Part shown: piece by piece, positions 23,739 to 35,952 of the stretch
Position numbering within the stretch: position 1 is the first letter of the stretch
Layout of the letters: each line of letters starts with the position of its first letter
Assembly (NCBI GenBank): GCA_907163375.1
Contig: CAJQUW010006357.1
Location: 36,823 to 100,822, forward strand
Direction: 5' to 3'
DNA: 64,000 bases
DNA from: Prostheceraeus crozeri
Lineage: Eukaryota > Platyhelminthes > Polycladida > Euryleptidae
Notes under the pieces: model-generated
Database searches by the model: none
Told to the model about the DNA's origin: nothing
What the model saw: only the letters and a program-made list of their open reading frames with translations
Translations under genes and position numbers: made by a program

Positions 23739-23850
23739 ATAACCTCAGGACCTTTGCTCCGATTCGTTGACAAACATTTGTGATAAATATATTGTTGTTA
23801 TGTTATAAATATATTGTTATTAAATTATAAATATTTTTTTATCTTCAAAA

Positions 23851-24330
23851 ATGTATTCTGCAAATTCTACAAGTTCTACAAATTCCGAAAATTTAATTAA
23901 ATTAAAAATTTCTAATTCAGATTTATTGAATTATCTCTTAAAAGTACATTCTGGCCATCGGCTGCACACCGGAGTTGACATACAAAAAATATTAGAAAAC
24001 TTTCCTGGATTTATTTGGAGTAAATATTCAAAAGAAAAACATCTTCCTGGTCATTCATATACCAGTCCAGGAACTCGATTAGATATAAGACTAGATGAGA
24101 ATAATAATCCAAAACCAGGTGAAGAACCAATAAACAGAGTTGATGCAGCAGCTTATAGACACGATTTAGCTTATCGAAATCATGACCTAAGATCTCGTCA
24201 TGATGCTGATAGGAAAATGATTCAAGAATTAGATAGTATTCAAAATCCTACATTTAGAGAAAAAATTGAAAGAATGTTTGTTAAGAAAGCTTTACAAGCT
24301 AAAATATTGTTCGGTCAGGGTTTAGACAAA
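23851..24330 (+). pseudogene. Phospholipase A2-like (parvovirus VP1 type) domain, Polinton C
   Basis: The sequence LPGHSYTSPGTRLDIRL is followed by PGEEPINRVDAAAYRHDLAY and RSRHDADRKMIQEL. This is the HD-containing PLA2-like motif found in parvovirus VP1 and in many Polinton and adintovirus virion proteins, where it is thought to open endosomal membranes. In this copy the frame runs straight on into integrase-like sequence. The assignment rests on the YRHD.AY and D/H pattern and is strong. Confidence 0.8.
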
Positions 24331-25137
24331 ACTCATAACTCTGAAACCTACGCGTCCGAAATTCACAAGGAATATAGAAAGCCGAAATATCTATTGAAGG
24401 TAAAAGTGTTTAATAAAGATGATATTTGGAGTGCTGATCTTATTCATATGCCGAATGAAAGAGACTACAATTACGCATTGACCGTTATAGATTTGTATGC
24501 TAGATACGCTTGGGTGAAGCCATTAAAGGATAAAACTGATTTATGAGTTAAATATGCGTTTGAAGAAATATTCAAGGAAAGTAATAGAAAGTCAAAAAAA
24601 TTGTTTGTTGACAAACGATCTGAGTTTTACAATAGAAATGTTAAGCCATTATTTGAAACTGTTTATTCCACAGAAAATGCTGGCCAAGCTGCAGTAATAG
24701 AAAGGCTTAATAGATCATTAAAAAGTAAATTATTTAAGAAATTTACAGAACAAGGTAATCAGAAATGGTTAAAAATATTACCAGGAATTGTAGAAGAGTA
24801 TAACAATAAGATTCATTCAAGTATTGAAGAAACTCCAAAGAATGCTTCTTACGATCCAGATTTGATAAGAAAGAAGATATTTGAAAATAATAATGAGAAT
24901 GAAAGTAATGCTAATTTACAAAAGCGTAAATCGAAATTTAAGATTGGTGATAGGGTACGAATATTTAAGTATAAGAATAAATTTGAAAAAGGTTTTGTTG
25001 GTTATTTGACTAAAGAGATATTTGAAGTTTGTAAAATAAATCAAACTTATCCGATTACATATGAAATCAAAGATTTAGATGGTGAAGAAATAAAGGGGAG
25101 ATTCTATGAGAATGAATTGCAAAAAACTGAGCTTTAG
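24331..25137 (+). pseudogene. Retroviral-type integrase remains, Polinton C
   Basis: The rve-type catalytic core shows WSADLIHMP (first Asp), TVIDLYARYAWVKPLK, FVDKRSEFYN (second Asp) and AAVIERLNRSLK (Glu). The C-terminal part has an SH3-like block (KFKIGDRVRIF...FEKGF) and ends GRFYENELQK without a chromodomain. It would catalyse insertion of the element with 6-bp duplications. Broken, about one break. Confidence 0.85.
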
Positions 25138-25161
25138 CCATTATTCAATTCTAACATAGTG

Positions 25162-25555
25162 TCAAGAGATGGCACACCTTCTTGCAGTTTGTATAAATCG
25201 TAAAGACATAACTGACCGCAATAAGTTTCCAGGTTTTTGAATTTGAAATGTATTATAAATTCCATTTCCAAGTATTTCTTTTACTTCTTTTGTTGGGGGT
25301 AGACCGTATGAGTCGAAATAATAATTAGAACCGTTTTTATTTCTTTCCCCCGCAGACCAGTGTACTCCTTTTTGATCTGACGTGTGGAGATTTGTTACAA
25401 AATTCACTTCAGGTACATTTTTGATCAATTGTAACTCGTCTTTCATTAGGACATGAAAATTCTTTATTCCTAATCGATTAGCGATTTTCCTTAGATCGAA
25501 ATTCGTTGTTGTTTGTTTGCCGTATAATTTTAAGAACTCAGTCATGTTAATCATT
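25162..25555 (-). pseudogene. Adenain-like cysteine protease remains, Polinton C
   Basis: Conserved blocks are GVHWSAGERN (His region), NYYFDSYGLPPTKEV (Asp/substrate region) and a C-terminal helix region. These match the capsid-maturation protease of Polintons and adenoviruses. The start is taken at MINMTEF. It is the only convincing gene on the minus strand of C. Broken. Confidence 0.7.
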
Positions 25556-25600
25556 TTATAATAAAAAAAATTTCTCAAAAGAATTGGCGTGTAGCAGCTA

Positions 25601-26259
25601 CTAAAATTGTGACAGCTCATAGGGGTGAGGCAAATCATAGACAATAGCGCATAATGCGGGTTGTGAAATTACATTCACACTATAAGAACAAAAGAACAAA
25701 TACAATCTAAACACAATAGACGTATGAGAGAGACAGGATAAATAAATGAATGAATGAACATTTCTCTTCATTTTGGTTTCCATAACAATCATTCATGCGA
25801 AACTATTTTGAATGGGAAAATACACCGACTGTCGAACCATGTCGGCGCTTTTATCGACAACTATGTCGGCACTTTTTATCGACAGCCATGACAAAATTCC
25901 TGACACATTTCCTGAGACTTTTTCTGGCTCCCACAACAGTTTTGGTGTATTTTTCCATTAGCGTTCAAGGTCATTCTATTAAAAGCATACGGGAATTATT
26001 CTCATTGAAGACAAACAATTGTTTTAAAGAATGCATGTCATTGTGAATACAATATTCCTGTAACAGACAGGATCGAGAGAGAGAGAGAAAGAAGTCACGC
26101 TGCTCCGTAAAAGTTTAATTGAGTTGTCCAGCCAAACAATGTCATGGCATGATATACATATCATATAATACGGATCAACAAAGGCAATGAATAGACATCA
26201 GATCACTCAGTCAATTAGCCGCATCACGAGAACAATTGTCAGCGATTGTCAGTTATGTC
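25601..26259. other. Gene-free stretch in Polinton C with a short inverted repeat
   Basis: No gene is visible. AATGGGAAAATACACCGACTGT (about 25811) and the near complement of it (about 25938-25963) could be the ends of a small MITE-like insertion of about 155 bp. A short GA run follows near 26075. Confidence 0.5.
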
Positions 26260-26849
26260 GATGAGTAAGAAGAAAAAGATATCTCAACACGAACAATTCC
26301 AATTCCTTGTGTTGCGTTTCCTTATCTTTCATATACCTAACTCTATCTTTGTGTTTTTCAATGTCCATCTTTTCAATGTTCATTTTTTCAATGTCCATTA
26401 AAGTAGAACTATGTTCATTTATTAACGAAGGATATATTCTCGTCGTCGTCGAAGTTCCTTCCATTTTTGAGGTTTCTTCCACTTTTGAGGTTTCCATTTT
26501 TTTAATAAATATTTTGAATACAATCTTCTGAAATTCTTGGACTACCCAAATTTTTTGGACTTCGTGAAATTTTTAGACTACCTAAATTTTTGGACTGCGT
26601 GAAATTTTTAGACTACCTAAATTTTTGGACTACCTAAATTTTCGACCACGTGATATTTTTTGGACTGCGTAAATTTTCTAAATTTGGAGACTACCTACAT
26701 TTTTGAAATTTTGATTTTTTCGACTACGTGACATTTGGAGTCTACCTAAATTTTTGAAATTTATAGTCTACGTAAATTTTATAAATCTCGCAAGGTGTGA
26801 AATCCGGTGCGAGCGAAGCGATGCGCCGGATGTCATACCTTATACTACT
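26260..26849. repeat. Right terminal inverted repeat of Polinton C
   Basis: This is the reverse complement of the left terminal repeat, including the start of the leftmost gene (METSKVEETSKMEG) and the repeated AAATTTTTGGACTAC-type motifs. The tip ends TATACTACT. Internal length differences from the left copy support a fairly old insertion. Confidence 0.85.
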
Positions 26850-26855
26850 CACGGG
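26850..26855. repeat. Target-site duplication of Polinton C, right copy
   Basis: CACGGG, identical to 14390-14395. Confidence 0.9.
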
Positions 26856-27427
26856 AGGCGGTCGCTGTCTCGCGCTGGCTTTCACTGTGAATACTTTCAG
26901 CGTCACTAACAATCTCAGCGTGCCTCAATCGCTTTTTTTACATCGTCTTAACCCTCGCCTCAAATGCTTTACGGTCATCATACTCTTTCGTCGCATCTCC
27001 TCTGATTTTTGTCAATATACTGAAATATTCGCATACTCAACTGGACATATTCACACAGTGTCATATTTCCTTGTTCAGCTTTACGCCCATATGTCTTCGG
27101 CTCCTTTGTGCTCACAGATCTAGATAGGGAATCCTCTCTAAATCTGTGTTTGTGCTACACGCGAGACGATCTCTTACGCATGCGCTCCTCGGCCCATTTC
27201 CCGCTCCACGAAGCGAAAGCTTTGATATTTTCGCTTATTAGGCAGGCAGTCCTCGCTCGCACAATCTCCCTATCCGGCTGGGCTTCTCGTATCCAAGACA
27301 ACAAGCAGTGCGCGACGACCACCTAACCCGATCACTTCGCCTGCCTTGATCGTCAATTCGCAACCTCTCAACTGCAACCAACGCCACAACAACGCACTGC
27401 AAACAACGCCACGGCGGCATTGTTGCA
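26856..27427. other. Likely 5' part or upstream DNA of the LINE
   Basis: The stretch is less AT-rich than its surroundings and merges into the LINE endonuclease region. A frame with RTISLSGWASRIQDN may belong to the LINE, but I cannot confirm it. The 5' end of the LINE is not defined. Confidence 0.4.
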
Positions 27428-30060
27428 TTGTCCTCCCCTGGCAATGTGAAGATCACTCAGCTGTCTTCTCCCAGTCCAACGACCTTCGAAAATCTGTGTG
27501 TGCGAATAATCTCCAAATCCACGTCAGCTGTTGTTATTGTGATCTATCGAACTGGCCCAGTCTCCTCAACTTTCTTCTCTGAACTCTCGAATATCCTTGA
27601 CATCTTTATCACCACCAACGAGCCCCTATTCATTGCTGGTGACCTAAACATCCACTTTGAAAGGAATCTCGATCCTCACACTCAATCTCTTTCTGGTTTG
27701 TTTCATGCCTATGGATTGGAATCACGAGTGGCTGGCCCTACACACAACCGCGGAGGCACTCTCGACATCATTGACTCAAGAAGTGACCTTCCTGCGTCGA
27801 AGTCATTGACCCAGGCCTATCGGATCACTGCCTCATCAAGTGGTCTACTCCCTTACCTCGACCGCCGCCCATCTACCGCACGATCACCACCCGTCCATGG
27901 ATGTCCCTGAACATTTCCTCACTGTGGTCAGCAATCTCCAACTCAAGTCTCTGTCATTCTCCTCTGATATCCGCCGGCATTGATCATCTTGCTCGACTTT
28001 ATGATCATGAGATCTCGTGCGTTCTAGACAATGTAACCCTCAGAAATCCGTCCGCTGTCAACCACGTTCGTCAGACGCCTGGTTTGATGATGACTGCAAG
28101 AGAGTCAAGCACCTCGCCAGACGTCTTGAAAGGCGTATCAAACGCCTCACCAAGGCTGACCCAGCCGCTGCCTGTCTCGTCACTGCTGATTTGAAAGCTG
28201 TCAGGCGTTCTTACAAAGCTTTGACCATTCAAAGACGCGAGTCTTTCTGGAGTGCAAAACGGAGTTCGAGCAAGGAAATCCGCGCCTGCTATGGAACTCG
28301 ATCAATACCCTCATGGGACGCCGTCATTCTAATTTGAACATGGAGATTTCTGCTGAGCTTTTTCACCAGCACATGGTTGACAAGGTTGCCTCTATTCAAG
28401 ATAGGACGGCTAATTTCCCTCCTCCGGATTTTAGCACTGCTCCGCCCGGCTGCTCCTTTAGTGAATTCGAATCCCTGATGTCATCCTTGCCTATTATAAC
28501 TAACCTTGCAAACAAGCACAATTCGCGTGACTGTCTCCCGTCTGATTTACTAAAACTGAATATTGACATCCTAGCACCCTTAATTACTCACCTTTTCAAT
28601 ATGTCCCTGTCCTCTGGTATTGTGCCATGTCCATGGAAAGAAGCCGCGATCAATCCTGTTTTGAAGAAAGGTAATCCAGACCCCACTGAAGTGTCATCCT
28701 ACCGTCCCATCTCCAAGCTCTGCGGTTTCTCCAAGATATTGGAGCGCCTCGTTGCCCGCCAATTGCTTCATTATCTCAACGACCATGGTCTTCTCCCTCA
28801 TTTTCAATCTGCTTACCGCCCCATCACTCCACTGAAACTGCCCTGTTGAAGGTTACGTCCGACGTCCTCGCAGCTGTCGACAAAGGTGACTTATCCCTCA
28901 TTGCCCTCCTGGATCTATCCTCCGCTTTTGACTCTGTTCACCACGATACATTAATTCAGCGTTTGAAACTATCGTTCGGCCTTAACAGATCGGTCCTGTC
29001 CTGGTTTAACTCTTGCTTATCTGACCGAAGTAACTACGTTGTCTGTTCGTCCTCTACTTCCACCACATCCTCCTCGCCGTCTGGTGTTCCTCAAGGTTCT
29101 GTGTTGGGTCCCACTCTGTTCCTCATCTGCATGTCTGACCTTCCCAGCATTATAGAATCCGACGGCCTTTCTTAAGAAAGGTGATAATTACCACCTGTAT
29201 GCAGACGATATACAAATTTACGGCTCATGTCATCCTTCTGAGTCACATGACCTTACAACCAAGACGGCCAACTGTCTCTCTGACATCGAAGAGTGGTTAT
29301 CTAGAAACCGCCTCTTACTGAACACAAGTAAGACGGAAATTATGTGGTTCTCCTCCAACAGACGCCGCCACTTTGCTCCACATTCTCCCATAGTAATCGG
29401 TCACCACGATCCCATTACCCCGTCCTGCAAAATCCGCAACCTCGGTATGCTCCTAGACCGCTGCCTTACTATGCAGCCCCATGCTATGAACACTGTCTCA
29501 AAGTGCTTTGGTGCCCTTCGACAACTTTGCTCCATTCGTCGTTTCCTTCCCGAGTCCATGATGTCCACTCTTTTGGTTTCCCTCGTCCATTCCCGCCTAG
29601 ACTACTGCTCCAGCCTCCTCTACGGTCTCCCTGACTCTACGTTGAACAGGCTTCAAGCAGTAATCAATGCAGGCGCTCGGATTATACTCAGAGCTTGCTC
29701 TCGCGACCATGTGATCCCCCTCCTGCGTTCACTGCAATGGCTACCTATACGACAGCGGATCACTTATCGACTGGGTGTTCTCACGTTCAAATGTATGCGA
29801 AGAGAAGGCCCTGCCTACCTGTCCACCCTTCTAAAGCCGGTGTCCTCCGTTCCCTCACGCAAAAATATCCGATCAGCTAACAACAACACCCTAATTGTCC
29901 CGACATCGCGTCTGAAGACCATTGGAGCCCGTGCCTTCCCGATAGCGGCGGCTCGTGTCTGGAACAGTCTCCCAGCAGAAATGAAATCGGCATCATCACT
30001 TGTCATCTTCAAGAGAAGCCTGAAGAAGCTACTGCTGTTCGACACTTACTCTCATCAGTG
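27428..30060 (+). pseudogene. CR1/L2-like LINE ORF2: endonuclease and reverse transcriptase
   Basis: The endonuclease part has VVIVIYRTGPVS, FIAGDLNIHFER and HNRGGTLDIID (27.5-27.8 kb). The reverse transcriptase has NPVLKKGNPDP with SYRPISKL (about 28670-28720), LLDLSSAFDSVHHD (about 28900), SGVPQGSVLGPTLF (about 29080) and YADD at 29198-29209. The C-terminal part has the CR1/L2-type GARAFPIAAARVWNSLP. The reading frame changes between the endonuclease and RT (about 27.9-28.1 kb), near 28.32 kb and near 28.85 kb, and a stop lies at 29173-29175 just before the YADD segment. It is therefore inactive. Catalytic motifs survive, so decay is moderate. Confidence 0.9.
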
Positions 30061-31228
30061 ACTCTCTCTCTCTCCTCTCTGTATCTGCTTATGCGTGCTT
30101 ACTCTTTATTCGATATTGTTAGACACGCTGTTGGTAATTGTGCCCTTGAAGTCTTCGGGCATAAATGTCACATTAATCTTTTCGTTCAAATAAATGATTT
30201 GTCCAGATATGACAAGAAAACAACTAATTATGTAGAGTAATGCAGAGAAAAATTTCAAGAAAGATGCACTTCTGTATAAAATCTGGATAAGGTCCGTATT
30301 TAAAAGGCGCAAATAAAAGTCAGAAGTAACAAATGCAGTTCCTATTCTGGATGGGTACGTATTCGAGGCACAAAAAAGAAAAAAGGTCGAATGAACTTAT
30401 AAGTAGTGTTGTGAGCATATTTCACAGGTGCCAAAATGCCTCCTTTGAAAATTGAAATGACATACAAAGTCATATGATAAGGCCTAATTTATCGTGATTA
30501 TCAAATGATTATAAGAATTGGAAAAAGCTGTAGAAAAACAAACAGTCATTATTTTCATTGACAATTTTAGTTGCTAACATTTTCAAAGTAGGCTATTTTA
30601 TATAAATTGACAAATCAACCGAGGAATTGTAAGATAAAATGTCCTCTTGGTAAAGTGATGGAGAGTGAAGAATGCGGTCAGAAAGGCATGGGTAGGTATT
30701 TGAAGGTAAGTAGAAAATAGTAGGACCATTTAACTGGTCCATATATCTTTGAATCATTTTATCTTATGGAAGTCACTATATGAACCCCTTTGAACCTGCA
30801 AAATATACCCCATAGTAATACGGACCCTCGCTAAATTCGGACCACATGGTCCCCATATAGTGATTCGTCGGACCTATGGATATGGACCCGTTCGTATCTT
30901 CAATGCGAACCATTTTGCCCAACAGTGTTTTGTTGTCAGACATTTGTTCTGTCGTCCAACATTTTGTTTTCAGACATCATTTTGCTCTGTTTACTCGAAA
31001 CAGTATAATTGAAGCTTGAGTCGTGCAGCATGCATATTAAAATAAAAAAAACTGTTGAAAACCTTGCAATTCACTTACTGTATTTTTTATTAAAGTTGCT
31101 TCTCTCCTTTTCTTCTAAATAACTTTTCATTGAAAAAACACGCTGTGTATCGCATCTATGCTTTAATACGAAGTTATGTGCGCATATGCTGAAGAAAAAG
31201 TATTGGCATGTCGATATTCTAATGAATA
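30061..31228. other. LINE 3' end then non-coding DNA
   Basis: The first 150 bases or so, with a CT run and a run to TTCAAATAAATGATT near 30200, look like the LINE 3' UTR. The rest has no gene. GGTCCGTATT-type sequence at 30287 and 30.8-30.93 kb is a dispersed repeat related to the DNA at about 14.2 kb. Confidence 0.5.
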
Positions 31229-31545
31229 TCAATGCAATACGGATAATTGACTTTCAACTTTTATGGCATGAGGAACAACTGAAAAACTTTCCCTTTTGTG
31301 AACAAATCGACGCAAAATCTTATATGACTCCTTGCGATCGTCAACATTATGAAGCCACATGATGCAGTTCACAAAGTTGAGAATAATACAGATCCACGCC
31401 AATACGAAAGACCAGCCGAATGAAGATTGACGAGCGGATTCTAGCATTGGTCTTAGCTTTAACTCAACACCTTCCACGAGTGGACGGCGATTCATCAGAT
31501 GGCATTTTCCATGATAAAGGCCAATTGCCACAGTTAAAAGGAATC
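31229..31545 (-). CDS. Probable last coding exon of a host membrane protein
   Basis: An acceptor (TCGTTTCAG) at 31546-31554 opens a frame that starts partway through a codon. It continues FLLTVAIGLYHGK (end of one membrane helix), a polar loop of about 30 residues and then FGWSFVLAWICIILNFVNCIMW (a second helix). A basic cytoplasmic tail of about 50 residues leads to a stop. The layout is like the third and fourth helices of claudin/PMP22-type four-helix proteins. It is unlike the surrounding repeats and has no relation to the transposons. Identity is not certain; earlier exons would lie to the right. Confidence 0.5.
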
Positions 31546-32492
31546 CTGAAACGATGAAGAGTCCAGTTTTAAGAAATGCAATTCAAATTTAATCATTTGG
31601 GAAATTGTGAAATTTTGAGAAAAACATATACTATGCCTAAATTTTACTATCACTGAGAGAATCATGAACTATTTCCTGATTAAAAAATATAGAATTAACT
31701 TTATCATTCAGTTAACTTATTTATTCAGTTTACCATTGACATGAATACAGTTGAGTTCAACAAAATAAAGACTAGGTCAATGAAATTTTGTATTAAAGAG
31801 CTTTCGGCTAAACCAAAAATGAGAGTTTTGCAGACTGATGCATATCATATGGCTATTGCGAATCTGTGCACTCTCTAAGTTCTACACCTGGTTCTTCTTC
31901 TTTTCAGACAAAATCAAAGCAGATGACTAAAGAGAGATTGGTACTTCTATTTTTCCCACCACATTTTTGTTGTTGACATTACAAATTCCAAAATCCCGGA
32001 AATCTCAATCCCGGGATCAGTCCCTGATTGAGTAGAATCGTAAATATCCCATTACAAAGCATAGATGGGCCTACATGTTGACAGTATGTGATACGGGTAG
32101 GGATTGAAATGCCGGATTCCTTAGGTTTTTGCAAATCCCGAAATCTCAGGATTGATTTATCAATTCAGTTGTTATTTTGGTAGTATATTTATAGATGTTT
32201 TACTACTTCGGTAGGGGAAACTGAATCGATTTTCGAAAACTTTTCAATATCTTTCCTTGAATTACTTACTAAGAATTGTAGCGTACATATTACATTTGTG
32301 TCAGCATATTTGTATGTGTGATCATATAGTTGCGCCCTTTGTATATTCTTATCATACATGTATGTACAGGGTAGAGATTCCACAATCCCGGAAAATCTCG
32401 GTCACGGGATTTCGGGATTGAGCAGAGTAGTGACTATGCTATGACAAAGCACATGTGTATGCCAATAATTATGCCGGGATGTAGGAATAGCA
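31546..32492. other. Non-coding DNA with two copies of a CCCGGGATT repeat
   Basis: Two diverged direct copies of a unit (ATTCCAAAATCCCGGAAATC ... ACAAAGCATAGATG at about 31982-32070, and a relative at about 32375-32456) are recognisable. Related pieces lie near 35.05, 35.29 and 35.79 kb. No gene is seen. This is probably a short dispersed repeat family. Confidence 0.5.
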
Positions 32493-33060
<568 letters not shown>

Positions 33061-34381
33061 ATAAACAATGCGTCTGTCCATATTGTGTGGATAAGATTGA
33101 CGATATCTTCCATTTATTTATTGAGTGTCAAAAGTACAATGACCATCGCGAAAGAATACTGCCAGAATTCTTAAATCTTGATAAAATGCAGTTCCATCGA
33201 TTATTTGATACCGACAAACCCTGTAGAATAAAGTCTATTGCCTCGTTCATCAAAGAAGTAAATTGTGACAGAGAAATTGTTACCGTCTAAAACAATAGAA
33301 ATCGGACGACCGCCAACAACTGTATGCATTGCACTCGATGCCGATAAATAAACAATAACAATCGCCGCGAAATGGAAACTGATAGCACATAGAAATCTAA
33401 TCTCGCCCGAAATACCAAACACGTCTACAGTGTAGACTGTCGTCGTCATGCGCTTCAATACAAGGTGCATTGATACATAGCATGCGTACCTATTAGGATG
33501 AGATATCGACAGCGATGACCATGACACATATCGGCCTAAATTCTAACCCTGTTATTGTGTAGCTTCAATTGTACGTGTAGCTCTATGCACTCGTACAACG
33601 GTTGATTTTCACCTAGCAGTGACATCACGCTGCTGATTGTTACTCAGATAAGTGCCTTAATGCAACACCATCAGCTGAATCAGTCCATGTGATTTACTAA
33701 ATGCGACAAGTCAAAGCAAGGGCCGGTGCTTAATTACAAGTCCATATTCACATTTTGGATCATATTCTTGTCAATCTATTACAGGTGAGATACAGCTATT
33801 GCTTATGAATAATTATGACTGCCTCTACAGTCTCCATTTCTTGTCATGTGGTTGATCATGACATAGTAGTATCAAATGTCTTTGCATGCTAACTTTTTTC
33901 TGCCGGCCCTTGCAACACTTAATAATAATAATAATAAAAAAAAATTTTGCGATGTGATGTCGATCAAGTTGAGTGTAGACTACCTGTTGTTGACGGTCGT
34001 AATAATATCAACTCTAATCGTAATTATCGATGTTAAAAAGTCACAGACAATAATAAATGATAGGATCTCGCATTCGTTGGTGACCTCCTCTCCTTCTATA
34101 TTTCAAATGTACATACTGTATAGACACCATTAGTTGATTTTTCTGGTATCTCATCTTCCATTGACTTTCATGCTCATGCCGTTTCAGCTATACTGTACAT
34201 AGCTCATTTCATGTCATGGTGTCTGGTATCATTTCATCCATAATCATATCATTGTAGAACTGGTTTTTCAGTATCCTGACCATTGACATTATGGTGTTGG
34301 TACTTCCTCATTTGTACATTACTCGTATACTGTACCACCGGGTATTTCATAACGAAATAAAACCCTTGAATTTTGAATTTT
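33061..34381 (+). mobile_element. 3' fragment of a LINE (C-terminal zinc knuckle and 3' UTR)
   Basis: A frame with CPYCVDKIDDIFHLFIECQK followed by a helical end resembles the C-terminal Cys/His motif (C..C...H....C) that ends the ORF2 of several LINE clades. About 1.1 kb of non-coding DNA follows, ending with AATAAAACCCTTGAATTTTG and short TTTTGAA repeats, a typical LINE tail. The fragment is 5'-truncated and sits exactly between two GA arrays. Confidence 0.6.
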
Positions 34382-34393
34382 GAGAGAGAGAGC

Positions 34394-34426
<33 letters not shown>

Positions 34427-34490
34427 CGCGAGAAAGAGAGAGCTAGAGAGAGAGAGAGAGAGAAAGCGAGAGAGCGAGAGAGAGAGAGCT

Positions 34491-34523
<33 letters not shown>

Positions 34524-34929
34524 GAGCGAGAGAGCGAGAGAGAGAGAGAGCAAGAGAGAGAGAGCGAGCGAGAGAGAGAGAGAGAACGAGCGAGAGAGAG
34601 AGAGAGAGCGAGAGAGAGAGCGAGAGAGCGAGAGAGAGAGCGAGCGAGAGAGAGCGAGAGAGGGCGAGAGAGAGCGAGAGAGCGAGAGAGAGCGAGAGCG
34701 AGAGAGCGAGAGAGAGAGCAAGAGAGAGAGAGCGAGCGAGAGAGAGAGAGAGAGAACGAGCGAGAGAGAGAGAGAGAACGAGCGAGAGAGAGATAGAGAA
34801 CGAGCGAGAGAGAGCGAGAGAGAGAGAGCGAGAGAGAGCGAGAGAGCGAGAGAGAGAGCGAGCGAGAGAGAGCGAGAGAGGGCGAGAGAGAGAGAGAGCG
34901 AGCGAGAGAGGGCGAGAGAGAGAGAGAGA
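34379..34929. repeat. Second GA microsatellite, about 550 bp
   Basis: The same GA composition with GAGAGCGAG and GAACGAG interruptions as the array at 32493-33060. It starts directly at the LINE tail. Frames across it are not genes. Confidence 0.98.
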
Positions 34930-35946
34930 ATTTCCAAAATTCGGTTTACTTGCAGTAGGCCTTTATCACAATTGACAAGTCAACTTAAAGTTTATTGCGC
35001 TTTATGCACAAATTAAGTGCAACGTTGAGAGAACAGGGAACAGTGGCGAATTCGTGATTTTTGCACTTTCAATCTGCGATTTCTTGAGATTCGGGATTGG
35101 CGGAGTGAAGACCCGGGATAAGAGCCTGCCTACAAAGTCCCGACTTTTCTTGATCCAGGGTCTCGGGATTACAAGCTCTGACCCGGATGGAGATTCACAG
35201 AATATAGGCACACCACCTGCATCTATAAACAAGTAAAATCGCAAGATAATCAAAATCAGAACCGTTTCCTCATTGCATTGCACGAGCACATTGAGATTCC
35301 AAAATCCCTAGCTCGGTATTGTACGATTGAAGAATATTTTACATGCTTTTTTTCCGTAAGCTAAGCTGAATGACAAGTATGATCAAATGAGAATAATTCT
35401 TCCTAAACAGACTAATCCCGGTACTGAGTTAACCAATGGCTAATATGTAAACGAAAACTGTTGGTCAATGAGAAATTTGCCTAAAAAAAGATCCCAATTA
35501 TTAGCTCTATTCCTAATCCCGGTATTGTGTATATGTCTGCATCGCAAATACTTATCTTCAAATTGGTCATGCTTTCAAGTATTGTTGGCTTTGGCAAATG
35601 ACAAGCTCAATTTAAAGTTTCGACCTTTATTAAAAAAAGCCTCATCAATGGATTATTGAAAACGTAGCGTTGACGATTATATTAAAGTATGAAGAGCCTA
35701 ATTCTATCGTGTGTGCAGATTTCTAGTGGTTTTATCTTCGCCAATTTGTCTTACAGTAGACGGAATACAGCTATATTGTAAATTTCTTAATCCCGGGATT
35801 GGAATCCCTATTTGACACCCGAGAGTTTTGCATCGTCTCTCGATGCACGAGCTTCTCTTGCTTCTAAGGGCAGTCTCACTACTGTCGCAAAAGCGTTGAG
35901 TGTGTAAAATGAGCTTGTAGAACATAGCCACAGAACTAGACAACTG
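34930..35946. other. Host non-coding DNA left of Polinton B
   Basis: No gene is seen. Several CGGGATT and ATCCCGGG pieces of the dispersed repeat noted at 32 kb occur here. Confidence 0.55.
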
Positions 35947-35952
35947 CTCGTC
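35947..35952. repeat. Target-site duplication of Polinton B, left copy
   Basis: CTCGTC immediately before the tip; the same six bases follow the other tip at 58088-58093. Confidence 0.95.

Larger units (their letters stand above)
14396..26849. mobile_element. Polinton C, complete but decayed, AT-rich lineage
   Basis: This is a 12.45 kb element with inverted terminal repeats of about 0.5 kb, tips starting AGTAGTATA and exact 6-bp duplications. Gene order from the left: membrane-helix protein, coiled-coil protein, penton-like protein, packaging ATPase, two unknown genes, POLB, major capsid protein, a glycine-rich small virion-like protein, phospholipase A2-like domain, integrase and protease (opposite strand). 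It is distinct from A, B and D in base composition, capsid type and integrase tail (no chromodomain). It is a fossil with many breaks, of the order of fifteen, so it is clearly older than B. It sits just left of a LINE. Confidence 0.95.

Noticed and set aside
33876-34133. Plus-strand frame in the LINE tail region
   Set aside because: Hydrophobic low-complexity sequence after an AAT run; better explained as LINE 3' UTR.
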